This document shows, one piece after another, positions 1 to 12,700 of a stretch of 64,000 nucleotides of DNA. The position numbers and the translations under genes are program-made. Numbering within the stretch: the first letter of the stretch is position 1; each line of letters starts with the position of its first letter. Source of the DNA: Adiantum capillus-veneris (lineage: Eukaryota; Streptophyta; Polypodiopsida; Polypodiales; Pteridaceae); the NCBI GenBank assembly GCA_014529385.2, contig CM043943.1, positions 155,033,092-155,097,091 of the forward strand, in the 5' to 3' direction. Under the pieces are notes generated by a model. The model saw nothing but the letters and a program-made list of their open reading frames with translations. It had not been told where the DNA came from and searched no databases.

Positions 1-1193
1 CAGCGAATTGCAGTAGAGGCCCCGCAAGTAGCAGAGTGCTGTTTCCAGAGGATCCAAGTTGTGGGCATCTGTGGGAGGACTTGCGTCATCGACCGTGACC
101 CAGCAGCTCTTGAGACAGAACACTAGAGGCTATGGGCTTGGGAGTGCTGTCCACTAGCACGAGTACAGTGGGATCCTGGTGAGTGGCTATGGAGGGACCC
201 CTTCTCTTCTGCAGACCGCCCAGGAGTCCCCTTTTTTCAGTACACTGTTCGGCTTGGACGTCATATACTTGCGGCACAAAGAGAGGCCCGCCCCGCTGCA
301 GCACGTCATTGGCAGGAGGAGGGCCTCACAGTCGAGTTCTTGGCAACTTTTTGGCAGAGGCTGTGGGACTCCAGACAGCCGAGGCGCGTCACTTTGTTCC
401 AGTGGCTGATTGCACACAGAGCCACAGCAGTAGGGAGCTGGCTTGTGCATAGTGGTCTCTCGGCCGCATGTGCAGCCTGTGACCAGTTGGTGGAGAGTCA
501 GCGTCACTGTCTTTGGGACTGTCCCTCGGCCCAGCAGATGTGGCTACGAGTTCTTCGGCTGATGCCTGCCCTCTCCACGGCTCGACAGTACACTTGGGGG
601 GCAGCGGCTTGGTCCACCCTCATGGACCCGACACTTCAGTTTGAGCTATCTTCCACCAGCAGGATGATAGTGATGCAGGGGGGGCGACCTACTCTCCAGC
701 CTGCTACAGATCTTACTCCACAGGAGTGGTGCAGTGAGAGAGGAGTGTTGGGAGCTCATCAACGGCCTAGCTCTCTGGTTCACCTGGCGGGCCCGCTGTT
801 TCCGCATCTTTGAGGCTCGCCCTGTGCCACCAGCAGAGTGTTCGTGACTTTTGGCTAGAGCTGATCCATACTCTCAGAGGACAGCTTGAGGGACTACAGG
901 GCAGCTCCGACCGCATGCGGGAGCGCCGCGAGGCTTTCCTTCGACTCTGGCGCCCTGGGCCTTTCTACACCATTGTCCAGGGGATGCCCAGATGGCACTA
1001 CTGTCCACCTGTGTGGCTCTTCCCTCCTCCCATTTCTTGATTTAGCCTCATTGTATATATGCTGTTTTTTCATTGGGAGAGTCTCCCCATCATGCTTGTT
1101 GTAGCCCTCTCCTGCAGAGGTGGGTGTAGCCCTATGGGCAGTTTTCATTAACTAATAGAAGGATCTTTTTCTCGGGAAAAACAAAAAAGGAAA
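1..1193 (+). mobile_element. 3' end of a LINE (non-LTR retrotransposon), 5' part outside the window
   Basis: The sequence from 1 is closely similar to 63690-64000, so the same LINE family sits at both window ends on the same strand. The reading frame at 340-813 contains a zf-RVT zinc-binding module (LWDSRQPRRVTLFQWLIAHR, with a C-x2-C and H-x3-C pattern around 460-520). After a frameshift near 720-810 the ORF2 C-terminus continues to a stop at 1040. An untranslated tail ends in an A-rich run at 1177-1193. The copy is broken by frameshifts. Confidence 0.8.
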
Positions 1194-1241
1194 GGCTCTT
1201 CCTCTCTCTTCCTCTTATGCTTTAATAAAATAAACCAAGAG

Positions 1242-1294
<53 letters not shown>

Positions 1295-1597
1295 GCTACC
1301 TTGCGTAAACTAAAGCAAGTCCAAAAGCTGCCAGCTTTTTGCGTAGAGAGGGCTGCCGTACAGCTTCCGTAAAACACAGAATTCTGTACAACCACTGCCA
1401 CGTCAGCATTCCTTCATTTCCGCCGGGTTTTGCTGGCCTGAAACGTCAGCATTTCAGCATAGATTCCGGGACCAGCCAACTGGGGAGAAGGTGTGTGCTT
1501 TACTCTGCTGCTCCCTCCTGTCCAGGGCTAGGCCTGACACAACACCTGGGGTATATGTGTCCCGCCCAAAAGGCTGCCACATCACTGATTTGTGACA
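1194..1597 (-). mobile_element. Minus-strand Gypsy-type LTR fragment
   Basis: Read on the minus strand from 1597 it begins TGTCACAAATCAGTGATGTG, the LTR start shared by many elements here (compare 7493 and 47819). It contains a (TC)n run and is cut at its far side by the LINE tail at 1193. It interrupts the Gypsy pol sequence that resumes at 1598. Confidence 0.75.
1243..1290. repeat. (TC)n microsatellite in an LTR fragment
   Basis: About 24 uninterrupted TC units inside the minus-strand LTR fragment, at the place where other LTRs of this window carry GA/CT tracts. Confidence 0.95.
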
Positions 1598-3796
1598 CCT
1601 GTGAGACTGGCAAACTTCGGTTGCATTGTTAGGGGTATTTGGGGCATGAGGACTTTTACATAATGCCTTTGGAAGGTTGTGATGTCCTCTTGGGAATTCC
1701 CTGGTACCACAAGAACAACGCCGTGGTCGACTATTGGGCGAGAAAAGCGACATTGACCACAGAGAACGGCAGAACCATTGTATTCGGTATAAAACTTAAG
1801 GGCGAGTCTGTCCCTATTGTATCGGCTTTGGCCATTTCTAAATTAATGAAATCCAGTCTGTTTGCTTACTCGATCTTTTTGAAAGAGTTGAGTGATGAGG
1901 ATATGACAAATATGTTTGAACTTGATAAAGAACCCCATGATTTTCTCCACTCTCATGCCAATTGCTTCTCAGAGGACCTGCCAGGCGAGTTACCACCCGC
2001 TCGTCCTGAAGATCATACCATTGATCTGATACCTGGAAGCACACCACCGAACCGGCCACCTTACCGTGTGAGCCGAGCCCAAAACGAAGAGATTATGAAC
2101 CAAGTGAAAGACCTCTTGGAAAAGGGTCTTGTCCAGCCTAGTACTTCACCGTATTGCTCTCCCGTGTTGTTGGTTTTGAAGAAAGACGGATCTTGGAGAA
2201 TGTGCATCAATTATAGAGCTTCCAACGAAATCACCATCAAGAAGAGATTTCCGAATCCTAGAATCGATGATATACTTGACCGGCTTCAGGGATCCTCGTG
2301 TTTTAGTAGGATCAACTTAAAAAATGATATCATCAGATCCGAATCGCGCCGGGAGATGTCTATCAGACAGACTTCCGGACGACTTTCGGGTTATTTGAGT
2401 TTGTGGTGATGCCGTTTGGCCTTACCAATGCTCCTGCGACATTTAACCGGATGATGGACATGAGTTTTAGAGAGTACAGACTATTCGTTGGCACTTTCTT
2501 TGAAGACATCGTTGTTTTCTCCATGGATGAGGCAGAACATAGAGATCATCTGTTGTCTTTCAGGCATTACGAGATCACAAGTTGGTGATTAATGCGAAGA
2601 AAAGTGAATTTTTCCAACCAGAGATACACTTTTTGGGACACACTGTTAGCAACAGGAGTGCAGATGGATTCCGCCAAGATAAAGACTATCCGTGATTGGC
2701 CCGATTTGAAGAATATCCATGAAGTTAGAAGCTTCTTGGGATTGTGTTTGTACTACAAGCGGTTCATTAGAAAGTTTGCAGAGGTTGCTTCCCATTTGCA
2801 TATCTTGGCTCAGAAAGGAATCCCTTCCTCGTGGGGACTCACAGAGGTGACTCCCTTTCAGACCTTGAAAGCGAAATTCACTACGGGACCAGTTTTGACT
2901 TTGACGGGCTTGCAGAAGTCAAGCAGCTATCGGAAAAGCAGATCCGGTGGGCGAACATCTTGTCACAGTTTTACTTCCAGATTGTCCATGTGCAGGGACA
3001 GAAGAATTTGGTGGCAGATACCTTGTCTAGGAAGCCGTGGGAAAAGGTTATGAATGAATGCCACTGTCCGTCTTTTACGGGTCACCGCGGCATTGCTACC
3101 ACCTTGAAATGTTTAGAGAGATACTTCTTTCCGCCGAGACTCTCGAGAAAACAGAGTGGTCACGATGGTATCTGGACTGTTATTGACAGATTTAGCAAGC
3201 AGGCTCATTTCATTCCAGTGTAGAAAACAATCAAGCCGGATCACTTAGCAAGACTGTTTGTGGCCCAGATCTTTACATTACATGGTATGCACAAGACGAT
3301 TGTCTCCGAGAGGAACCCCAAATTTAAGAGTTTGTTTTGGAAGGCAATTTGGGAGAACATTGGCACGCGGTTGCAGTTCTCGTCATCTTTCCACCCGCAG
3401 ACTGACGGGCAATCTGAGATTGCCAATTCAGTGGTTTTAGATTTATTGAAGGCTTATATCTCAGATCAGAAGACTCAATGGTAAAAGTATCTATCTTTGG
3501 TGGAATTTGCCTACAACAACACGATATACTCTTCGACGGGGAACGCACTATTCGAGATTAATGAAGGTGTTGTGAAGGTTCCACCCTTCCTAAGCACGAA
3601 AGATAAGATTTTTTGAAGCTGACGAGTACACGCACGACTTGGACACGGCTTTTGCCAAGGTTCGCAAGTCTTTGCAAAAATCTCACGAAAGACAGAAAAA
3701 GGCAGCATATGGCCATCGTCGCGATTTGAAATTGAAGGAGGATCATTGGGTGCTCTTACGTTTTGAGAAGGCACGCCTGAGAAAGAAAAGGAAAAG
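1598..3796 (+). pseudogene. Gypsy D pol: protease tail, reverse transcriptase, RNase H and integrase remnants
   Basis: Fragments in several frames: protease tail ([19 protein letters not shown], about 1660-1760), RT ([20 protein letters not shown], about 2160-2220; [19 protein letters not shown], about 2403-2460), RNase H and thumb (2592-3053) and integrase (3053-3760). The RT catalytic box reads FFEDIVVF, with glutamate in place of the usual first aspartate. Comparison with element C shows internal deletions near 2915, 3040 and 3145 that removed most of RNase H, the H2C2 zinc finger and part of the core. It cannot encode working enzymes. Confidence 0.88.
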
Positions 3797-3814
3797 TGTC
3801 ACGAGGACGTGGCA

Positions 3815-4940
3815 ACTGCTAACCTTAGTTGTTGGTTTCTTTCCAATGATTTTTGTTTAATTTTTGAGACCCTCTTTTTGAAGTTGCTAATGGTCGGACA
3901 TTGTATGGCCAATGTGAATGGTAGTTTCACCCGCAGACGGGAAGTTGGTCGGCACTGGAACTCGTAAAGTAAAAGGATGTCTAGGCTCAGTTCAAGATCA
4001 TGTAGGTCCCCCCGTCGCACTTAGCAAGTTGGTGGATACTAGGAAGTGAACTCAATAAAGGCATAAACTAAAGGTCGGATCACCAACAGAAAGTATCCGA
4101 CAGTTGGGCCACATTGCAGTTTTGGATGCGGTCTCAATGAGGATAGATGGTCAGATGACCAATGGGAGCCCAACAAAAGCATCTCCTAAAATTTAGGGAA
4201 CTGCTATTTTGGGCCATGAAATGTGTTCGTGTCATTACCTTCGGTATGACCAAGGGAGCATTTTATTACTCTGCTTCAAAGTCAACTGATGCATCAGTTG
4301 AGAGATTTTTAAGCAGAAGCCCAATGTGGGAAAATTGCATGTATGAGTGCCAAGTGGCACTTTTTGGTCAATTTACCAAGTTTGGGAGAACAAAAGCTCG
4401 TAATTGACTTTCTGGAGCAGTTTTGGAGGCTGTTATCTCTGATTTTCAGCCATTTCTCTCCATTTTTAAGCTTCCCATGACTTTGCCTAGGTCCAAGGAG
4501 CTCGTTTTCAGCATTGGAAGGCATCAAATGCGTGTTTACAGGGTTGTTTTGCTGCATTTTCAGCGATACGCAGGTTTTGGCAGCCGTGGAAATCTTCCCC
4601 TTCTTGCATCTATCACAGATGCATTACAGGTCCAGGACAGAAGAGCGGGCGCTTGATTTATGCTGGGGGATGCTTCATTGAGAACCTGTCACAGGTTAAG
4701 AGATATGGAGTGCTTTCTTTCCCTCTCATGTACAGTGTGGTGCTTTCTTTCCCTGCACGCTACACACTGCTCTCTCTCTCCCCTACGTGCAGTTATGTGA
4801 TGCCCCACAAGAGGGCTCTTCATTTGACTGATGTACAGCTGTGTGGGTTCATGCTTTTGTGCTGAGGCAAGAGCCTCCTTGAGCAGGAACAGGGGTAGCT
4901 AACTGCTACTCCAAAGCAAGCACCGGTGAGGGTCATAACC
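3815..4940 (+). repeat. Tandem duplication, copy 1
   Basis: This 1,126-bp block starts actgctaaccttagttg and ends gggtcataacc. It is repeated almost base for base at 4946-6065, with small indels (for example a shortened stretch near 5190). Confidence 0.92.
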
Positions 4941-4945
4941 TTGAT

Positions 4946-6065
4946 ACTGCTAACCTTAGTTGTTGGTTTCTTTCCAATGATTTTTGTTTAATTTTTGAGA
5001 CCATCTTTTTGAAGTTGCTAACGGTCGAACATTGTATGGCCAATGTGAACGGTAGTTTCACCCGCAGACGGGAAGTTGGTCGGCACTGGAACTCGTAAAG
5101 TAAAAGGATGTCTAGGCTCAGTTCAAGATCATGTAGGTCCCCCGTCGCACTTAGCAAGTTGGTGGATACTAGGAAGTGAACTCAATAAAGGCGAGATCAC
5201 CAACAGAAAGTATCCGACAGTTGGGCCACATTGCACTTTTGGATGCGGTCTCAATGAGGATAGATGGTCAGATGACCGGTGGGAGTCCAACGAAAGCATC
5301 TCCTAAAATTTAGGGAACTGCTATTTTCAGCCATGAAATGTGTTCGCGTCATTACCTTCGGTATAACCAAGGGAACATTTTATTACTCTGCTTCAAAGTC
5401 AACTGATGCACCAGTTGAGAGATTTTTAAGCAGGAAGCCCAATGCGGGGAAATTGGATGTATGAGTGCCAAGTGGCACTTTTTGGTCAATTTACCAAGTC
5501 TGGGAGAACAAAAACACGTATCTGACTTTCTGGAGCAGTTTTGGAGGCTATTAACTATGATTATCAGCCATTTCTCTCCATTTTAAGCTTCCCATGACTT
5601 TGCCTAGGTCCAAGGAGCTCATTTTCAGCATTGGAAGGCATCAGATGCATGTTTACAGGGCTGTTTTGCTGCGTTTTCAGCGATACGCAGGTTTTGGCAG
5701 CCATGGAAATCTTCCCCTTTTTGCATCTATTTGTTCACATATGCATTACAGGTCAAGGGCAAAATAGGGGGCGCTTGATTTATGCTGGGGGATGCTTCAT
5801 TGAGAACCTGTCGTCGCAGGTTAAGAGATATGGAGTGCTTTCTTTCCCTCTCATGTACAGTGTGGTGCTTTCTTTCCCTGCACGCTACACACTACTCTCT
5901 CTCTCCCCTACGTGCAGTTATGTGATGCCCCACAAGAGGGCTCTTCATTTGACTGATGTACAGCTGTGTGGGTTCATGCTTTTGTGCTGAGGCAAGAGCC
6001 TGCTTGAGCAGGAACAGGGGTAGCTAACTGCTACTCCAAAGCAGGCACCGGTGAGGGTCATAACC
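4946..6065 (+). repeat. Tandem duplication, copy 2
   Basis: A 1,120-bp direct repeat of 3815-4940, five bases after the end of copy 1. The high similarity implies a recent duplication relative to the decay of the surrounding Gypsy D. Confidence 0.92.
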
Positions 6066-6534
6066 TCACCGTACAGGCAGAGGACAGTTAAGGGACTGTT
6101 TGGGGCTGAAAACATGGCAAAAACCAGAAAATACAGCGTGCTGAATTTACTGCTTTTGGGCAAGAATTAGAGGGTTTATGCCGGTGGAAGTGAGTTCCAG
6201 CAAGGGAATTGGTATCGCGCAAATTTTAGGGTTGTTATGCTGCCAAAATTTGGCCAAATCAAGTAGTATCTAATGTGATACTGGTAAAGGATTCCCAGGA
6301 CTCTTCTTTGTAATTTACCCTCCTATAGAATAAAGAAATACCGAAAGGGGCGAAAATTTTGGGGCCTACAGGTTGTCGGCGTCTACTCAGAGCATTCTAG
6401 CTTCCGAGCCGTGTGCGTGATTAAGTGTTAATTCCCGTTGCAGGTTCCCTTTGCAAAGTACTCTGTGTGTGTCTAAAGTAAAGAATTTCGGGTGAAAGCC
6501 AACGCCTACCGCCCCACGGGCCGGTTTCAGAGAG

Positions 6535-6893
6535 GAGAGTCTTTTTCCAAAGCTTAGTATGAGATACTACGGATCTTTCCAGATCTCCGAAACGATCAAT
6601 GATGTCTCCTTCCAACTGAAACTGCCCGACACTTGGAGGAATCACAATGCATTTCATGTGAGTCTTTTGAAGCCTTTTAAAGGTGATGTGCCCGAAGATG
6701 GGGAGCCTGATGGGCAACCCAGTGTGGAAGAAAACGAGGAGATCCTAGTTCCTAAACAGATATTGGCACATAAGGCGGTTCTTGGTTAAATTCAAGAACT
6801 ATCCTGCATTGGATGCGAAGTGGATGGAGGAGGAGGACCTAGCAGATACTCCCCAGATTGTGAAACTTTACCTTAAAGCTTTTGGTTTACCAT
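6535..6893 (+). pseudogene. Gypsy D chromodomain region, frameshifted
   Basis: The reading frame MRYYGSFQISETINDVSFQL to [16 protein letters not shown] continues the integrase C-terminal part after the insertion. Relative to element C, about 28 bases before the chromodomain core are missing near 6775, which shifts the frame, so the chromodomain is broken. Chromodomains at this position define plant chromoviruses. Confidence 0.82.
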
Positions 6894-7492
6894 AGTCTAT
6901 TCTAAATGGAACCCCATGGAACCCCGAATTCAGCTTGGCCGGAGATCTTGTGCAGTGAATATGCACAAGAGAGAAGTTACTCCGCTCCTTTGTCAACAGA
7001 TGCCTCGATCTTTGAATACTAGAGTCACTGATGTCTCTTTGAGCTTCAGGGATCCTGAGAGCTGACAGTATTCTACTGTACGACTTTATGAAATGGAATT
7101 CCCGAATATGAAACTGATTTGTTCTTGACTTGTTTTAAGTGCAGGAACTGATAGACGAAATGACTGCAGTGTTTTGCTCTGAATGATCTCGATAGACATG
7201 GTTGCAATAGGGGTTAGTCAATCGGGCTTCTATGAGGTCCTGAGTGGATCTAGATGCGATTGCTAACTGCATTGCCGATAAATCATGGTCTAGGATTCGA
7301 ATGAATGTAGAATGTGATTTGTCATGTGATGTCCTATGATGTCAAGTGATGTCATTGTCAATTGGTACATGTGCTAGATTTGTGTTCCTAGTGCGTCGAT
7401 ACTAACAGTCAGTGTCTACTAAGACAGTTTATGGCTTTTGTCTGTTTTGAGGCGTAATCGAGGGCGATTACAATGCTTTTAAGAGAGGAGTA

Positions 7493-8179
7493 TGTCACAA
7501 ATCTGTGATGTGGCTGCCCGGTACACACACACCTCCCGCATTGACAGCCCCAGTCCTGGAATGCTGACGTGGCAGAATGCTGACGCGGCAAGCTGTACGG
7601 CAGCACTGCTGACGTGGCAGGAATGGTATGGACAGGGCCAGCGTTGTGCGGCGCATCCCACGGAAAATTACAGTCTCTGCTACATGGACAGTTGCGGGAG
7701 TTTGCTTTTCAACCTAGCGGCGCAGCTTTCGATATTGCTTTATTTTACGCAATGTAGAAAGGGAGAAAGGGCTTGAGTTGACTTCTTTATTTTATTAAAG
7801 CATAAGAGAAAGAGAGAGAGAAAGAGCCTTTGCTTTATTTTATGAGGGCTTTTGAAAATACCCAAGCTTTTGATTTTTACCAACTTTTGGGGCTTTGCTT
7901 TTAGCATCCCTTGTGATCTTTAAATAAGCGGGTAGGCCTCTCACAACTTAGAGCATCTCCACGCAGGGTCTGAGAGTGAGCGCCTGTCCGCACTCTTGTA
8001 CTTCGAACACAGATTAATACAAAAAGAAATACCGAAAGGGGCGCTAGTGGGGCGAATATCTCTAGGCACGGAACTCCACCGGGCCAGTGTAGAATCAATT
8101 GTGAACTGTGAATTGTTTTGAAGTGATTGTTTGTGGTGTAGCGGTAGATTCCCGACTTGGAGTGCCCATGTCTGTTACA
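7493..8179 (+). mobile_element. 3' LTR of Gypsy D
   Basis: It starts TGTCACAAATCTGTGATGTG directly after a polypurine tract (TTAAGAGAGGAGTA, 7479-7492) and ends CATGTCTGTTACA, giving 687 bp. It is the same LTR type as those of element C. The spacer 6894-7478 is non-coding 3' untranslated DNA of the element. The 5' LTR of D is not in the window. Confidence 0.88.
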
Positions 8180-9658
8180 CCAACTTACAGATCGTCGCCG
8201 AGTGGGGCCCAACATTTAAAAATCTTACCAACTGATGGGTATCCCGTCCAATGGGGCTCATAGTAACACGCACACACACACACACACACACACAATCTCT
8301 TGCGGAGCTAATGATGACATAGCACACCTATATGGATAGGTCAGGTTGTTGTGGGGTGGGCCGCATTATTCATGCAAAGTTATACGAGTGTGCTCCACTT
8401 GGCAATTGTACACTCAACTCAATTAATAAGCTTAGCTGAGGGGCCAGTACATCTGAGTGGGACACTCTGCGTCACTGTGTCCCACCTCAAGTATTAAGTG
8501 CTCATACAGCTCAAGTATAAAAAGTGTTCACAGATGAGTTTTGCAGGTTACAAACTCTATTCCAATCTTTTATGTCAGCACGTGGTGCCTTGCGGTTATA
8601 GCAGTTTAGAAGCTCAGCTATTTGCTTTTCTGGCAACCAAACATGTCCTCCTTACAGACTGACAGCTAGACGCCATGGAATCTAAAGAATATACACTGTT
8701 TCGCATCAACAAATCACAGGGAGAACTCCCAAAATCTCTTCAACGAATGAGAAATTGGAGATGCCACAGAGGTCAAAGTTGATCCTCTCAACAAGCCCTA
8801 GTAATGAAGCGAACGAATTCTGATTCTAACTTTATTGAAATAATTTGAGTTTTTGGGAGCAAATTAGGGCTTTTGCAAAAAAAAACAGCATGTGTCTAAT
8901 TGATGTTTCTTGATCCTCTTGTTGATTGCTTAAAGATAATGGGTAGCAAAGTTGTTTTAAACCAAGGAATACGGATATACGAGAAAATATTCTTGAAGGC
9001 TTGCCATGTCTTTGGAGCGTCCACAGTATTAACTAGTTGGAGCTGGTGAGAAAACTTCACTATAAGAAATCAGCTTGCCCGCAATAAGACTATCACAAAA
9101 CTTAAATACATCTAGGGAAAGCCCAAAATCACCTTTAAAGGAAAGTAAAAATTATAGATTCAGACCATTTATCCACATTATAATATAAGCGATAGCTCTA
9201 TCATGCGCAGTTTCAACAAAATGCCACGACATTTCCACTGACAACATTAGTGCCCACTAGTGCTATAGAAGTCTAAAAGTGTCCTTCCACCAAAACATAC
9301 CTAGAAGACATGTCTCTAGAGCACTATTTGAGGGATCTAATAACATTTCAGCTGCCAAATATTGGATTTGAAACGAACGAACGGTTCTTGGGGAGTGCAC
9401 AGCATCTTAATCATTGCAGAAACAAAGGTAATCTTCTCTAACAAAATTATGCGTGCATGTGTGCATACATGTGCAGGAGAGGGGGGCAAGGTGCAGGGTA
9501 TCATGCGCTTGTGTGTGCATGTGCACATTCATGCAATATGTTATTTGCTCAATGATTCTCTAACAGTCGTGTTCACCCACAGATGAGCACAAATAAGCAT
9601 GTGCACCCACACTCACCAAACACATTTGCAAAAAGAACTAATGGTTGAAAATTTTTAC
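8180..9658. other. TOR intron sequence without a recognisable gene
   Basis: Bases 8180-8260 resemble the middle of the F-type LTR (compare 13550-13600), so D probably landed in such a remnant. A (CA)n run lies at 8270-8294. The rest is AT-rich with no coding signal and no TOR exon on either strand. Confidence 0.6.
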
Positions 9659-9724
9659 CAATCCCGAAAGATCAGTTGCCACACACTTTCGGGCACGCTC
9701 TATGTATTCACGAGCTTCATCATA
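9659..9724 (-). CDS. TOR: TOR exon 16 of 16 seen (FAT)
   Basis: 66 nt, 22 codons, reading [20 protein letters not shown] then GL. The acceptor is tacag|tat and the donor ttg|gtaaaa. No downstream TOR exon was found between 9658 and 1, so the following intron is at least 9.6 kb and holds Gypsy D and a LINE. Confidence 0.94.
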
Positions 9725-12700
9725 CTGTATAATAAACACATCGAACTCCAAGTTTAGTGACAAGAAAATCTTTTGTCATAAGAATCTGTGTTTACAACCG
9801 CCAATTTGTACCTTTCCTCTTCTTATGCACAAGACTGCCTTGAAGAATGGCCCATCACTACTTCCTTCAGTATTATTGGAGGAATTTCCCAAATTACGGA
9901 GTTTCCATTCATCACCATCATCCAGACGAGAAACGTACTCTCCCATCATTTCCCAGTCACCCATGTTCCATGCTGCATTTGCAGCCTGCCATAATTCAAA
10001 GCAGCAGTTAATACTTAATTGCTATGAGACCAGTAAATAGCTAGCTTTAAATCAATAAGTACCATGGGCGCCATCTCCAATCGAGCGCCGGGCTCTGCCC
10101 GCGTCCAGAATTCTTTGCAAAGGTCATTGAGTTCATCCCAACGAGCCAGTGCTGCCAGACAACGCATCTTCCCTACAAAAGTGGTCATAATTTTCACCAG
10201 GAAACCATGTTGATACTTTACTTGGTCTTTTTTCTTAGATCAATGAAATGAATTTCATTGTGAAGCCTGAAACCCTTCAGGGAAAGGGTTTGAAAGCATT
10301 CTATACAGTATTGTTTTTCAAGCATCATCTTGAAACAATTAGCAAAATGTTGTATGGGAGCACAAGTAAGACAGCCTTATGACATTCTACATTACTTTTG
10401 TGGTTACCAAGATTCTGTGGCTAAATGTAACAATTAGTGCTTCTTCGAGAAAAAAATCTTGCTTTGCAGTAACAAACTTTCCTAATAATGTCTTTAAAGG
10501 AGGGAAAAATTTTTATTTCTAAAAATTAAATCTGATTTGCCTGAGACAAGACAAAAGTATCATCAGACCTCCAACCAATGCATAATAGTAACTAATAATT
10601 ACTGATTTAGGTAACTGAAGACACAAACCTAGAGTTGCCTCAAGAATAGCATGTACACTCGTTGCCTGGAGAGCCTTTGTTGTGTAAGCTTGCAATGCCT
10701 CCTCCCATCTCTGCAGTTTTTCATACCTTCGCACAAAAAAATTAATCTTCAAAATCTAGACAGATAAATGTTAAATCCATACAGAGCATAGGAAGCAGCA
10801 CCATAATATGGTTTTCCTCTCCATTAAACTGAGATCTTCTGCCACTGTTACAATGATGTGCTTCCCGACTTAAAACATAGCACTTAAATTCTTGAAATGC
10901 AAAGAAACCACAGGCTCAAGATATGCAAAATTCACAATCTGGACTGATAAATGTTAAATGGCTAGAAGACATAAAAACCAATTCATAATTACATTTTCCC
11001 TGTGCACTTAACTGTGTTCTTCTACAACTAGGATACTGTGCTTCCCTACTCAGAACACAGGACTGTATTACTTGAACTGGACGCGATTCACAATGATCAA
11101 GCACAGCCTTCCGCAATAACCCTGCCACACTTATTAGAACACAGCTTTTCTTCTACAACTACGATACTGTGCTTCCCTCCTCAGAACATAGGACTGTAAT
11201 ACTTGAACTGGACACGATTGACAATGATCAAGCACAGCATTCCACAATAATCCTGCCACACTTTTTAGAACACAGCTTTTCCTTCAAAGACTACAAAACA
11301 AACTCAATCCACACAAAAATGATCTCTATTTTGAAGGCTTCTTTAAGAAGCAAAATTGAGTTTGAAACCTTCGTGAAAACAACCCATTGATCATTTAACA
11401 TTTAAGATTTACTTGCTACAAATCTAATAGATAGCACACAAAGCAGGATAAATGAAATGAGCAAAGAGAAAGCACTCTGCAGAAACATCAGAAACTACTA
11501 AAGATGTCACAAAGTTACCAAATGTCATGACTATCCTGACCAGATAAAGGGCAATGGCCGAATGGATGATGGACTGGATCGCAGGACCAATGGCAGAACT
11601 TGGCCACTCGTGAATCACGGCAGAAATTCCCAGCGGGATTCACACCACAAATCCGGATTCTGCTTTTGGTCCCTTGATCTGGTCCACCTCAATTTGGCCA
11701 TTGTTCCCTTTATCCAGTCAGGATAGTCATACCGCATCATCACTTTGTGACAGGATACTCAACGTTTCCTGAGGAATTGTTCCGAGCGAAGCCTTTACTC
11801 CATGGCAAAAGGGAGGTATCCCCAAAGAGGTATCTCATCTTAGCATTCACCTACTCCGAACACCTTGCTGATATGGGGACACCTTATACTGGTATGCCCA
11901 GATGAGCAAGTGGCTGGCTTTGCATGTATAGAGTATTGATGCACTTTCGCCGTTTAGTTAGAGCCTTCAATTCCTCTTCCTTGATCCTAGTTGCACATAT
12001 TCGAATTGGGGTATCAGATAGATACTGTGAAATCAGATACAGAGCAGAAATGGATTCAGCCCTTACAAACACTGGACATAAAAATGGAGCACCATCGGAG
12101 TTATTTTCTGCACACTTCCCCGTACAGGTTTACAATACGCACTACATACATGGGCACACACCTCTCACATGGTATACACGCGCTATTGAACAGATGTATA
12201 TCTTCTCACACAATCGCGGACTAGTGACAGGTAGCTATGAGGTTGTATCCAAGGAAGGTACCATTGCCTTTTTCCCTGAATTCCTTGGACCATGGTTACA
12301 CCATGAGCTTGAAAGACCGAAGGTGACGTATGCTCTTTTAATTGGAGGCTAGTTGCCACAACAACAGTCTCATGAGGCACAAGAGGGCAATGTGCCCCGG
12401 GCCAACGCAAAGATCCCGCACCCACTTTTACACTACCAGCGCTGCAGCTTCAGTAGCCTCTACTCCTGCATCCATTAACGTAACCTGTGGTAGACGCCTG
12501 TCTAGAGGAATAATAAACGACAAGCCATTGCCGTTTGCAGAGGGTAATGCCCATGTGATAAGACCCATGTAAGGAATAACATTGAGCACGTCCATTATCA
12601 TCCGTAGAGAAAGACATACACGAACACCAGGATCATGCTTAGTCCAACGGGAGGACACCACGTCCCAACACAAAGGAACAAACGAGGCAGACTTTAAGCC

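Larger units (their letters stand above)
3797..6529 (+). mobile_element. 2.7-kb insertion in Gypsy D, possibly an LTR-like element
   Basis: Compared with element C (46880-46930), D is split between the integrase tail and the chromodomain region. The inserted DNA begins TGTCACGAGGACGTGG, like an LTR start, and carries an LTR-like aaataccgaaaggggcg motif near 6336. It is dominated by two tandem copies of about 1.1 kb. Target-site duplications are not clear. A degenerate relative lies at 58240-58610. No coding sequence is convincing. Confidence 0.6.

Noticed and set aside
5631-5990. 119-codon frame in the tandem duplication
   Set aside because: The matching stretch of copy 1 is split into separate, shorter frames (4423-4656 and 4653-4865), and there are no protein features; likely chance.
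9645-10040. Plus-strand open frame of 131 codons
   Set aside because: It is antisense to TOR exons 15 and 16 and crosses their intron; the minus strand carries the conserved protein.
11924-12352. Plus-strand frame of 142 codons as a host gene
   Set aside because: Part of it aligns with LINE L 3' coding DNA in another frame, and the rest matches nothing recognised.
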